From the NCBI GenBank assembly GCA_963627445.1, contig CAVGBM010000076.1, forward strand, positions 1 to 28,940: 28,940 nt of DNA. Direction: 5' to 3'. Made by a program: the position numbers and the translations under genes. Shown piece by piece: positions 7,394 through 14,953 of this stretch. The notes below the pieces were generated by a model, which was not told where the DNA came from, ran no database searches, and worked only from the letters and a program-made list of their open reading frames with translations. Source of the DNA: F23-B02 sp963627445. Its GTDB lineage: Bacteria > Bacillota > Clostridia > Oscillospirales > Oscillospiraceae. Numbering within the stretch: position 1 is the stretch's first letter; every line of letters begins with the position of its first letter.

Positions 7394-8977
7394 GTGCTGT
7401 TTACATCGTATGGCTTCATAGCCTTCCTGATCGTCCTGTTTGCGCTGTATTATCTGATACCCCGCAAATGGCAGTGGCTGCTGCTACTTGCTGCCGATAT
7501 CGTGTTCTACGCCTGCGCAGGCTGGCAGGGGCTCGTTTTCATGGCGGCAACTGTCACGGTGTCGTGGGCGGCGACGAACCTTATGGGGCGCTCGCTGCGC
7601 AGGCAGAAGGCATACCTTGCCTCCGACGAGGGCAAGGCGCTTTCCCGCCCCGAGCGCAAGGAATATAAAAAGCTTGAGGAGAAAAAGCGCAAGCGTGTGT
7701 TCGTGCTGGCTCTTTTAATTGACCTCGGCATCCTTGCAGCGCTTAAGTACACAAACTTCGTTATCTTTAACTTCAACTCGCTGTTTTCGGCCGAGGTCGC
7801 TGCCGTGGACTGGGTGCTGCCGCTGGGCATATCGTTCTACACCTTCCAGACGGTGAGCTACGTCATCGATGTGTATTGGGAGAAGGTCGAGCCCGAGCGC
7901 AACATACTAAAGGTCGCGCTTTTCACCTCGTTTTTCCCGCTGCTCATCCAGGGCCCGATATCCCGCTTCGTCGACTTGAAGGAAACGCTTTTTGCCGAGC
8001 ATAAAGCCGATTTTAAGCAGATAAGCTTCGGCCTTCAGCGCATTCTGTGGGGCTATTTTAAAAAGCTCGTCATCGCAGACCGCTTGCTCGTTGCCGTCAC
8101 CGCACTTTGCGGCGACCCGACGGCGTACTCGGGCGCGTATGTTTTCCTCGGCGCGGTGTTTTACGCCGCCGAGCTTTACGCCGACTTCACCGGCGGCATC
8201 GATATCACCATCGGTATCGCGCAGGTGCTCGGTGTCTCGGTCAAGGAAAACTTCATCCGCCCGTACTTTTCACGCAACATTGCCGAGTATTGGCGGCGCT
8301 GGCATATCTCGATGGGCACGTGGTTCAAGGACTATATCTTCTACCCGCTGTCCGTCGCCCCGTGGCTTTTGAAGCTTTCCAAAAAGGCGCGCAAGTCGAT
8401 CTCCGACGGCTTCGGCAAGAAGCTTTCGGTGTATGTGTCGACCATCGTCACGTGGTTTCTCACCGGCCTGTGGCACGGCGCTGCGTGGAACTTCGTTGTG
8501 TGGGGCCTTTTAAACGCGTTTTTCATCCTGCTTGCCGAGGAGTTCAAGCCCCTGTCGGTGAAATTTAGGGAGAAGCATGCAAAACTGGTCTCCGGCTTCG
8601 GCTACCGTGTGTTTGAAACGCTGCGCACATTCTTCCTCATGTGCTCACTGAGGATACTTGACTGCTACCGTGATGTTGCGGTGTCGTTTAAAGCATTCGG
8701 CTCGATATTCACGACGAATAATTGGGGCGAGGCGTTTTCGGGCGAGCTATTAAAGCTCGGCCTTACCGGCGCAGATTATCTCGTCGCGGGTTTGGGCGTT
8801 GCGCTGATGTTTGTTGTTTCCTGCGTGCAGGAAAAATGCGGCTCGGTGCGAGAGCTCATGTGGAAAAAGACCGCTGTGCCGTATATCGCGTTTGCGCTGC
8901 TGGCGCTATGCATCCTGGTGTTCGGCGCTTACGGCGTGGGCTACGATTCGAGCCAGTTTATCTATAATCAGTTCTGA
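7394..8977 (+). CDS. MBOAT-family membrane O-acyltransferase (AlgI/DltB-like)
   Basis: 527 aa with about eleven to twelve hydrophobic segments. Family signatures are LPLGISFYTFQTVSYVIDVYW (about 142-162), FFPLLIQGPISRF, NIAEYWRRWHISMGTWFKDY (with His304) and GLWHGAAWNFVVWG with the invariant catalytic His361. The first of these is more typical of alginate O-acetyltransferase AlgI than of DltB. A charged, Lys/Arg-rich cytoplasmic loop lies at about 68-101. The protein should transfer the carrier-bound group across the membrane onto an extracellular hydroxyl. The start is GTG at 7394, four bases after the carrier stop with a poor ribosome site, implying coupling. Longer than classic DltB (about 400 aa). 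The acceptor polymer is unknown. Confidence 0.9.
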   Translation: MLFTSYGFIAFLIVLFALYYLIPRKWQWLLLLAADIVFYACAGWQGLVFMAATVTVSWAATNLMGRSLRRQKAYLASDEGKALSRPERKEYKKLEEKKRKRVFVLALLIDLGILAALKYTNFVIFNFNSLFSAEVAAVDWVLPLGISFYTFQTVSYVIDVYWEKVEPERNILKVALFTSFFPLLIQGPISRFVDLKETLFAEHKADFKQISFGLQRILWGYFKKLVIADRLLVAVTALCGDPTAYSGAYVFLGAVFYAAELYADFTGGIDITIGIAQVLGVSVKENFIRPYFSRNIAEYWRRWHISMGTWFKDYIFYPLSVAPWLLKLSKKARKSISDGFGKKLSVYVSTIVTWFLTGLWHGAAWNFVVWGLLNAFFILLAEEFKPLSVKFREKHAKLVSGFGYRVFETLRTFFLMCSLRILDCYRDVAVSFKAFGSIFTTNNWGEAFSGELLKLGLTGADYLVAGLGVALMFVVSCVQEKCGSVRELMWKKTAVPYIAFALLALCILVFGAYGVGYDSSQFIYNQF

Positions 8978-8985
8978 GGTCGGCC

Positions 8986-10065
8986 ATGGCAAAGAAAAAT
9001 AAAAAAATTCATATCATCTGCCTTGTGCTGTGCCTCGTGTTTGTCGCCGCCGCCGTGTGGCTCTTGGGCAAGCTTACGCAGCCGAAGTACATGTCCGGCG
9101 TTTTAGAGGGCGCAATGACGGCTGAGTATTATAACGAAACGCAGCCCCACGATGTCATTTTCATCGGAGACTGCGAGGTGTACGAAAACTTTTCGCCCGT
9201 CACGCTGTGGGAGGATTACGGCATCACGAGCTATATTCGTGGCTCTGCCCAGCAGCTCATCTGGCAGTCGTATTATCTGCTTGAGGAGGCGCTGGAGAAG
9301 GAAAACCCGTCAGTTGTGGTGTATAACGTGCAGGCCATGAAATACTCCGAACCCCAGAGCGAGGCTTATAACCGCATGGCGCTTGACGGCATGCCGCTTT
9401 CGCAGCACAAGATAGATGCCATTAAGGCATCCATGTGCGAGGATGAGGACATGATAAGCTACCTTATCCCGCTGCTGCGCTACCACTCGCGCTGGAACGA
9501 GCTTACCGGCGAAGACCTTGAGCACATGTTCACAAAAGACCCCGTCACGATATCGGGCTATCTCATGCGCGCCGACACAAAGCCCATGACGAAGCTTCCG
9601 AATGTGCCGGTGCTGGAGGACTACACCATCGGCGAGCGCTGCTGGTACTATCTTGACAAAATGCGTGAGCTGTGTAGCGCTCACGGTGCCGAGCTCGTGC
9701 TCATAAAGTCGCCGAGCCTGTGGCCGCATTGGTACGACGAGTGGGACGAGCAAATTTCCGCCTACGCCGAGAAATACGGGCTTGACTATTTAAACCTCTT
9801 GCCGTATGCTGACGATATCGGCCTTGACATGCAGACCGATACCTATGACGGCGGCCTGCACCTGAATGTCTACGGCGCGGAAAAGCTGTCGAGGTATTTC
9901 GGCAAGATACTGGCTGACAAGTACGATGTTCCCGACCGCAGGGACGATTCGGAGATCACCGGGTGCTGGGCGCAAAAGTGCGAGGACTACTACGCGCTGC
10001 TTGCCGCGCAGAAGGCGGAGCTTGAAAAATACGGCTATCTTAAAAGCTGGACATTGGGAGAATGA
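8986..10065 (+). CDS. DltD/SGNH-like extracellular protein with Cys at the nucleophile position
   Basis: 359 aa. One N-terminal membrane anchor (about 8-28) places the rest outside the cell. VIFIGDCEVYENFSP (57-71) corresponds to the block I GDS(H) motif of SGNH hydrolases and DltD/AlgX-like proteins, but the nucleophile Ser is replaced by Cys63. TYDGGLHLNVYGAEKLS supplies the block V Asp288 and His292. It follows the MBOAT gene by eight bases with a GAGGT site, the same place DltD has in dlt operons. By analogy it may accept the acyl group from the MBOAT protein and pass it to the polymer, or hydrolyse it. It could also be a non-catalytic scaffold. The Cys substitution is unambiguous in the DNA (TGC at 9172-9174). 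Confidence 0.8.
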   Translation: MAKKNKKIHIICLVLCLVFVAAAVWLLGKLTQPKYMSGVLEGAMTAEYYNETQPHDVIFIGDCEVYENFSPVTLWEDYGITSYIRGSAQQLIWQSYYLLEEALEKENPSVVVYNVQAMKYSEPQSEAYNRMALDGMPLSQHKIDAIKASMCEDEDMISYLIPLLRYHSRWNELTGEDLEHMFTKDPVTISGYLMRADTKPMTKLPNVPVLEDYTIGERCWYYLDKMRELCSAHGAELVLIKSPSLWPHWYDEWDEQISAYAEKYGLDYLNLLPYADDIGLDMQTDTYDGGLHLNVYGAEKLSRYFGKILADKYDVPDRRDDSEITGCWAQKCEDYYALLAAQKAELEKYGYLKSWTLGE

Positions 10066-10068
10066 GTT

Positions 10069-10593
10069 ATGAAGAAATTAATCGCAATTTTGCTTTCGGT
10101 TCTGACGCTGTTTGCTGTGTGTGCATGCTCTAAGGTCGAGCCTCGTGACGAGACCAAGACCGACGACTACACGCCTGATTACGGCGAGCTGTACTACGCC
10201 TCGGGCGACACGAAGTTCGGCATCATGGATCCTGCCGAGGATGTGCTCGCTGCCCTCGGTGAGCCTGTTAACGGCACGTTTGAGTCTGATAGCTGCGCAT
10301 ATCAGGGCAAGGACTATTTCTACTACTACGACGGCTTTGAGGTCATGGTAAACGACGTTGACGGCGTTAAGCGCATCACCGGCATCACCGTTGCCGACGA
10401 CACCGTCCAGACCCCGCAGGGTCTCAAGATCGGTATGAAGCTTGAGGATGCTCAGGCGCTTCTCACCGGCGAATTTAAGCAGGTCGGCGATGTGTACAAG
10501 TACACGCAGGGCTCGACGGTATTAAAGCTTGCCGTCGGCGATGACGGCACCCTGACCGCAATCGAGTACGCCGTTGCAGCAAACGATAAATAA
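10069..10593 (+). CDS. Lipoprotein of unknown function, last gene of the dlt-like operon
   Basis: 174 aa. The signal sequence ends in VCAC, with the lipidated Cys at residue 20. The mature part is small, acidic and rich in beta strand. Two related segments, FGIMDPAEDVLAALG and LKIGMKLEDAQALLTGEF, each have the pattern of a strand, a Gly and a helix, as in BLIP/SmpA-like small beta-alpha modules. I do not recognise a specific family. The start has a GGGAG site and lies three bases after the previous stop. A terminator follows at once. A weakly similar segment occurs in the membrane-anchored unknown at 17750-18271. Confidence 0.8.
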   Translation: MKKLIAILLSVLTLFAVCACSKVEPRDETKTDDYTPDYGELYYASGDTKFGIMDPAEDVLAALGEPVNGTFESDSCAYQGKDYFYYYDGFEVMVNDVDGVKRITGITVADDTVQTPQGLKIGMKLEDAQALLTGEFKQVGDVYKYTQGSTVLKLAVGDDGTLTAIEYAVAANDK

Positions 10594-10604
10594 ATTAGAC
10601 GCAG

Positions 10605-10637
10605 AAAAATCTCGGCTCATTTGAGCCGAGATTTTTT
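10605..10637. terminator. Bidirectional terminator after the dlt-like operon
   Basis: A long perfect stem (AAAAATCTCGGCTCA / TGAGCCGAGATTTTT) with a two-base loop has an A run and a T run flanking it. It ends both the plus-strand operon and the minus-strand gene at 10636-10776. Confidence 0.88.
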
Positions 10638-10776
10638 ATCTCCAGTCACCGGCGACCCCGTCGGGGGCCTTCGGCTCATGGGTCTTGTTGACCGAATTAT
10701 CCCTGCCGCGGTAATCACGGTAGGGCACGTTCTGGTGCTCCGGCAGCGAGCCGGTGTTTTTCCTTTTGTGCTTCAT
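10636..10776 (-). CDS. Small basic protein, 46 aa, downstream of spoVAC
   Basis: An ORF below usual length cut-offs. It begins MKHKRKNTGSLPEHQNVPYR, continues with a polar, charged, Gly/Asp/Arg-rich sequence and ends GVAGDWR. The ATG at 10776 has an AGGGTGA site that overlaps the stop of spoVAC, leaving five bases between the genes, so the two are probably co-transcribed. The TAA lies at the edge of the terminator hairpin. It has no hydrophobic segment and no Cys. The tight packing against spoVAC and the exact fit up to the terminator argue that it is real. Function unknown; a small spore-related protein is one guess. Confidence 0.6.
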   Translation of the reverse strand: MKHKRKNTGSLPEHQNVPYRDYRGRDNSVNKTHEPKAPDGVAGDWR

Positions 10777-10781
10777 TTTGA

Positions 10782-11219
10782 TCACCCTATCAAACATAGT
10801 ATCAGTCCGTACACGACGCTGGAGGCAATGCCGTAGACGATGACGGGGCCTGCGATGATGAACATTTTTGCCGCCGTGCCGGTCACAAAGCCCTCGGTCT
10901 TGAACTCCAGGGCCGGGGCGACGACCGAGTTTGCAAAGCCCGTTATCGGCACCAGCGTGCCGCCTCCTGCGTATTTTGCGAGCTTGTCGTAAATGCCGAA
11001 GCCCGTGAGCAGTGCGCCGATAAACACGAGCGTCACCGAGGTCGCAGAGCCCGCGTCGAGCTTACTGAGCCCCTGCTGCATGTAAAGCGAGTTTATAAAC
11101 TGCCCGACACAGCAGATGAGCCCGCCGACCCAAAAGGCCTTGCACATATTGCCGAGCACCCGCGAGCGGGGCTGGTGCGTGTCTGAATAGCGCTTGTATT
11201 CGTCGTTTGTCATGTTCAT
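10782..11219 (-). CDS. spoVAC: SpoVAC, stage V sporulation membrane protein
   Basis: 145 aa with about four membrane spans. The hydrophobic core FWVGGLICCVGQ, LVFIGALLTGFGIYDKLAKYAGGGTLVPITGFANSVVAPALEFK and the C-terminal GPVIVYGIASSVVYGLI are typical of SpoVAC. This is the channel component that moves dipicolinic acid into the forespore and releases it at germination. The start at 11219 has a GGAG site eight bases upstream; a second ATG at 11213 is too far from it. The usual partners spoVAD and spoVAE are absent: the gene is followed only by a 46-aa ORF. Forespore expression would be expected, but I do not see a clear sigma-G promoter. Confidence 0.9.
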   Translation of the reverse strand: MNMTNDEYKRYSDTHQPRSRVLGNMCKAFWVGGLICCVGQFINSLYMQQGLSKLDAGSATSVTLVFIGALLTGFGIYDKLAKYAGGGTLVPITGFANSVVAPALEFKTEGFVTGTAAKMFIIAGPVIVYGIASSVVYGLILCLIG

Positions 11220-11288
11220 GTGTGTATCTCCGAATATAAAAACTGCGCCGGTCGCCCGACGCAGTTAGCTTTTGCGGAAAATTTGATT

Positions 11289-11696
11289 TTATGTGTCCAG
11301 CTTGAGATTAGCTATGCCGTTTTTCTCAAACTCCTCCATGTATTCGTCCATCCTGAGCGCCAGCGCCTCGGGATCATTGTCGTTAAGACCGTCGCTTATC
11401 ATGTCGCGGCGGGCAAGCTCCTCGGCGAGAATGTCGAAAAACACGGCGTCCTCATAGTCGGCGATCGCCTCATGGATGCCGCCGTCCTCATAGGCGCGGG
11501 ACGGGAACACATGGCCGTGCCAGGTCTGCACGAGCGAGCGCATGCCGTTTTTGGTGCACAGCGAGAACAGCTTCTCCTGCACAAGGTCATAATCCTCAAA
11601 GCGGTCGGTGGTGCGGGTGGAGTTAAGTATCCAGTTGCCGATGTACACCATGTCGAGCAGCCTGCGAAATTCTTTGCCTGTCAGATCTATATTCAA
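11289..11696 (-). CDS. Conserved hypothetical protein
   Basis: 135 aa, acidic and probably helical, without signal or membrane segments. Features are MVYIGNWILNS near the start and a C-terminal part with GGIHEAIADYEDAVFFDILAEELARRD. I have an impression of a small Clostridia family of this kind but know no function. I place the start at TTG 11696 because GGAGG lies seven bases upstream. The alternative in-frame TTG at 11714 has no ribosome site and would put that GGAGG inside the gene. It has its own extended -10 promoter (11732-11740). About 70 bases separate it from spoVAC. Confidence 0.7.
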   Translation of the reverse strand: MNIDLTGKEFRRLLDMVYIGNWILNSTRTTDRFEDYDLVQEKLFSLCTKNGMRSLVQTWHGHVFPSRAYEDGGIHEAIADYEDAVFFDILAEELARRDMISDGLNDNDPEALALRMDEYMEEFEKNGIANLKLDT

Positions 11697-11731
11697 AGTC
11701 ACGCCTCCGATCAAAAAGATATCGTCAGTTC

Positions 11732-11740
11732 ATTATACCA
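11732..11740 (-). promoter_or_regulatory. Extended -10 promoter of the hypothetical gene
   Basis: On the minus strand TGGTATAAT gives a perfect -10 with the TGn extension. The -35 is weak (TGGAAT at 17 bp). Confidence 0.55.
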
Positions 11741-11773
11741 AACTCTCTGTCCGAATTCCACACTAAAAAAGCC

Positions 11774-11802
11774 TTGTAATTTACGGAGTTTTAGCATATT
11801 AT
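11774..11802 (+). promoter_or_regulatory. Promoter of the murI-DUF1934-argS operon
   Basis: TTGTAA and TATTAT are separated by 17 bp, 33 bases before the murI ATG, in an AT-rich stretch. Confidence 0.65.
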
Positions 11803-11835
11803 ATTACAGTTAGAGTAATTTGGAGTATTATCGCT

Positions 11836-12645
11836 ATGAATAATAAGCCTATAGGCGTGTTCGACTCCGGCCTGGGCGGCCTTACCGCCGTGCGTGAGCT
11901 GCGCCGGATAATGCCAAACGAAAACATAATATACTTCGGCGACACCGGCCGCATGCCATACGGCGGCAGACCGAAGGAGCAGATCCGCACCATCGCAAGG
12001 CAGAACCTCGCCTTTGCCGAGAGCTTCGGCGTGAAGGCGATACTCGCTGCCTGCGGGACGATATCGAGCAATGCGCCGGATATCCTCGAAGCCAATGCGA
12101 CCTACACCGTCGGCGTTCTGACCCCGGGCGCGCAGGAGCTTGCCGAGACCGGCAAAAAGCGCCTCGGCGTTATCGCAACGAAAACGAGCATCGAAAGCGG
12201 CGCGTTCCAGGCAGAGCTAAAAAGGCTTTGCCCCGATGCCGAGGTGACGGCCGTGCCGTGCCCCGAGTTCGTCCCGATGATAGAGAGCGGACATATAGAC
12301 GCAGACGATGCGCTGGTTGCCGATGTGGTGCAGAGGACGCTTGAGCCTATCAAAAAAGCAGGTGTCGAGGCGCTGCTTTTAGGCTGCACGCACTACGGCA
12401 TCATTGGCGAGGCGATAAACCGATATCTGCCGGAAACGGTGCTTGTTGCCGCCTCCGACGCTTCGGCGAGGGCGCTGTGCGCGTATCTCGCGCAGCACGA
12501 TGCACTGTCTGACGGCCAAGGCTCCGAGCGGTACTTCACCTCCGGCAGCACCGAGGATTTTATAAGTCTTGCGCCCGTACTCTTGGGTGAGCTGAAGGGC
12601 GATGTAAGCTTCGTCGAGCCCGCGCCCTTGGAGGAAACGCCATGA
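11836..12645 (+). CDS. murI: Glutamate racemase
   Basis: 269 aa. Interconverts L- and D-glutamate in the cytoplasm to supply D-Glu for peptidoglycan. The N-terminus IGVFDSGLGGLTAVREL and IYFGDTGRMPYG are hallmark sequences. The two catalytic cysteines are Cys73 (AACGTISS) and Cys184 (LLGCTHYG), spaced exactly as in the family. The residue after Cys73, nearly always Asn (CNT), is Gly here. The start has a GGAG site. The stop overlaps the start of the DUF1934 gene as ATGA. Being with argS it forms a housekeeping operon. Confidence 0.94.
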   Translation: MNNKPIGVFDSGLGGLTAVRELRRIMPNENIIYFGDTGRMPYGGRPKEQIRTIARQNLAFAESFGVKAILAACGTISSNAPDILEANATYTVGVLTPGAQELAETGKKRLGVIATKTSIESGAFQAELKRLCPDAEVTAVPCPEFVPMIESGHIDADDALVADVVQRTLEPIKKAGVEALLLGCTHYGIIGEAINRYLPETVLVAASDASARALCAYLAQHDALSDGQGSERYFTSGSTEDFISLAPVLLGELKGDVSFVEPAPLEETP

Positions 12646-13061
12646 GAGCGATCATAACCGTCTCCGGCGTGCAGGGTGTTGCCGGTGACGACACGGACAC
12701 CATCGAGCTTGTGACCGAGGGCTATTACACACGCTCGGAAAACGGCTTTGAGCTGTACTATCTTGAAAGCGAGCTCACCGGACTTGCCGGAACGGCGACA
12801 AGGGTCGAGGTAGAGCCCGACCGTGTCACCGTCGAGCGCAGCGGAACGCTCAACGCCCGCATGGTATTCGTACCCGGGCAAAAAAGCAGCTTTTTATATG
12901 ATACCCAGTTTGGCTCGGCTACACTCGAGGTCGAGACCAAGAAGATAAATGCACGGCTGGACGACTTTGGCGGTGAGCTTTGCATCGACTACACGGTCAA
13001 CATGGAGCACGCCGTGTCCAGCAAAAACAAACTCAAAATCAGTGTAAAGGAACAGAGATAA
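12642..13061 (+). CDS. DUF1934 family protein (YwiB-like)
   Basis: 139 aa, predicted calycin-like beta barrel of the DUF1934 family. Signature segments are the N-terminal strand IITVSGVQ, DTIELVTEGYY, YYLESELTGLAGTATRVEV, RSGTLNARMVFVPGQKSSFLYDTQFG and a C-terminal DYTVNMEHAVSSKNKLKISV. The function is unknown. In Bacillus subtilis the homologue ywiB lies next to argS, and the same pairing is kept here. The ATG overlaps the murI stop and the stop is one base before argS, so the three genes are translationally linked. Confidence 0.88.
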   Translation: MRAIITVSGVQGVAGDDTDTIELVTEGYYTRSENGFELYYLESELTGLAGTATRVEVEPDRVTVERSGTLNARMVFVPGQKSSFLYDTQFGSATLEVETKKINARLDDFGGELCIDYTVNMEHAVSSKNKLKISVKEQR

Positions 13062-13062
13062 A

Positions 13063-14808
13063 ATGGCAAACATGATTCAGATGGCCAAGGAGCAGATAAC
13101 GGAGCTTGTAAACAGCGCATACCTTGCCGCCGCCGCAAAGGGTGAGCTGCCAGAGGGGTTGACACTCAACGGCAGCGTCGAGATACCCAAGGACACCGCA
13201 AACGGCGATTACGCCGCAAACTTCGCGATGGCGAGCGCAAAGCTCATGCGCATGCCGCCGAGAAAGGTCGCCGAGACGCTTATTGCGAACATGCAGCTTG
13301 ACGGAAGCTGGTTTGAAACCTGCGAGGTCGCAGGCCCGGGCTTTATGAACTTCCGCATGGGCGACAAGTGGTACGGCGACGTTGTGCGTCTTGTAAACAA
13401 CGAGGGCGATAGCTACGGCAGCTGCGATATCGGCAAGGGTCAGAAGCTCATGGTGGAGTTTGTTTCCGCAAACCCCACAGGCCCCATGCATATGGGAAAC
13501 GCCCGCGGCGGTGTGCTGGGCGACGCACTGGCTTCCGTTCTGCAAAGAGCGGGCTACGATGTCTGGCGTGAGTTCTATGTAAACGATGCCGGCAATCAGA
13601 TAGAGAAGTTTGCAAGCTCCATCGAGGCTCGCTGCCTTCAGCTTGTAAAGGGCGAGGACGCTGTCGAGTTCCCCGAGGACGGCTACCACGGCGACGATAT
13701 CAAAGAGCTTGCCCGCCTGTTCTGCGAAAAATACGGCGAGAGCTGGCTTGATAAGACCCGTGAGGAGCGCCACGAGCTGATGGCGAAGTTCGGCCTTGAG
13801 CATAACCTGCCCAAGATGAAGTCCGACCTCGAGCGCTACGGCATCAAGTACGACGAGTGGTTTTATGAGTCGAGCCTGCACGAATCGGGCTACGTCGCCG
13901 ACAGCGTTTCAAAGCTTGCCGAGCGCGGCTACACCTATGAAAAGGACGGCGCACTGTGGCTCAAGACCTCCGAGATACTGCGCGAAAATCTGCTCAAACA
14001 GGGCAAAAAGCCCGAGGATATAGACAAGCTCGACCTCAAGGACGATGTTCTGCGCCGCGCAAACGGGTTCTACACCTATTTTGCCGCCGACATCGCCTAC
14101 CACCGCAACAAGTTTGAAAAGCGCGGCTTTGACAAGGTCATCAACGTCTGGGGCGCTGACCATCACGGCCATGTCGCAAGGCTCAAGGGCGCGATGGACG
14201 CACTGGGTCTCGACGGCGAGCACAGGCTCGATATCGTGCTCATGCAGCTTGTAAAGCTCACCCGCGGCGGCGAGGTCGTGCGCATGTCCAAGCGCACCGG
14301 CAAGGCGATATCGCTGTCGGATCTTCTCGATGAGATACCCGTCGATGCCGCACGCTATTTCTTCAATTCCCGTCCCGAGTCGCCCGTGGAGTTCGACCTT
14401 GAGCTTGCCCTGCGTCAGGACAGCGAAAACCCCGTGTACTATGTCCAGTACGCCCATGCGAGAATTTGCACCCTCGTTGCAGCCCTTGCCGCCGAGGGAC
14501 ATGCCGTGCCGAGCGCCGATGAGGTGGACTTCACGCTGCTTTCGACCGAGGCCGAGCGCGAGCTCATAAAGCAGCTTGCCGCCCTGCCGGAGGAGATACG
14601 CCTGGCAGCCCGTGACTATGACCCCAGCCGCATCAACAAGTACGTCACCGAGCTTGCCGCCCGCTTCCACCGCTTCTATAACTCCTGCCGCATCAAGGGC
14701 GCAGAGCCCAATGTGCTCGAAGCAAGGCTCTGCCTTGCCGATACCGTGCGCAAGGTAATTGCCGTCTCGCTTGCGATAATCGGCGTTTCCGCACCCGAAA
14801 AGATGTAA
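13063..14808 (+). CDS. argS: Arginyl-tRNA synthetase
   Basis: 581 aa, class I aminoacyl-tRNA synthetase charging tRNA-Arg. The N-terminal additional domain includes IPKDTANGDYAANFAM. The HIGH-type motif is ANPTGPMHMGNARGG. The catalytic region shows YVNDAGNQ and WGADHHGHVARLKGAM. A KMSK-like VRMSKRTGKAISLSDLLDEI follows. The C-terminal anticodon-binding helical domain ends with a typical LCLADTVRKVIAVSLAIIGVSAPEKM. The length is normal. The start lies one base after the DUF1934 stop, with an AAAGGA site inside that gene. Confidence 0.96.
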   Translation: MANMIQMAKEQITELVNSAYLAAAAKGELPEGLTLNGSVEIPKDTANGDYAANFAMASAKLMRMPPRKVAETLIANMQLDGSWFETCEVAGPGFMNFRMGDKWYGDVVRLVNNEGDSYGSCDIGKGQKLMVEFVSANPTGPMHMGNARGGVLGDALASVLQRAGYDVWREFYVNDAGNQIEKFASSIEARCLQLVKGEDAVEFPEDGYHGDDIKELARLFCEKYGESWLDKTREERHELMAKFGLEHNLPKMKSDLERYGIKYDEWFYESSLHESGYVADSVSKLAERGYTYEKDGALWLKTSEILRENLLKQGKKPEDIDKLDLKDDVLRRANGFYTYFAADIAYHRNKFEKRGFDKVINVWGADHHGHVARLKGAMDALGLDGEHRLDIVLMQLVKLTRGGEVVRMSKRTGKAISLSDLLDEIPVDAARYFFNSRPESPVEFDLELALRQDSENPVYYVQYAHARICTLVAALAAEGHAVPSADEVDFTLLSTEAERELIKQLAALPEEIRLAARDYDPSRINKYVTELAARFHRFYNSCRIKGAEPNVLEARLCLADTVRKVIAVSLAIIGVSAPEKM

Positions 14809-14827
14809 CCAAGTGCAAAATATCCGT

Positions 14828-14863
14828 CCCCGAGCGAAATTTACGGCTCGGGGGCGTATTTTT
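14828..14863 (+). terminator. Terminator of the murI-argS operon
   Basis: Stem CCCCGAGC / GCTCGGGG with a 10-base loop is followed by GCGTATTTTTG. The T tract is short and offset, so it is weaker than the others in the window. Confidence 0.6.
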
Positions 14864-14885
14864 GTCAGAAAAGCGCAGAAAAGTA

Positions 14886-14914
14886 TTGTAATTCAATGCT
14901 TTGAGTGCTAAAAT
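14886..14914 (+). promoter_or_regulatory. Promoter of typA
   Basis: TTGTAA and TAAAAT are separated by 17 bp, about 39 bases upstream of the typA ATG. Confidence 0.7.
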
Positions 14915-14953
14915 ACATTTTTGTGTTGAATTTTAATTAGGAGTTGGAGTTTT

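Noticed and set aside
5665..10065. Plain canonical dltABCD operon for teichoic acid D-alanylation
   Set aside because: Gene order, AlgI-like MBOAT size and signature, Cys in the DltD motif and the extra flanking genes do not fit; kept as dlt-like with unknown substrate.
10621..10836. Plus-strand 71-aa frame between the lipoprotein and spoVAC
   Set aside because: No ribosome site, begins inside a terminator, and overlaps the better-supported 46-aa minus-strand ORF.
11806..11816. Another LytTR-type box (ACAGTTAGAG) before murI
   Set aside because: A single copy with a weak match and no palindrome; probably chance.
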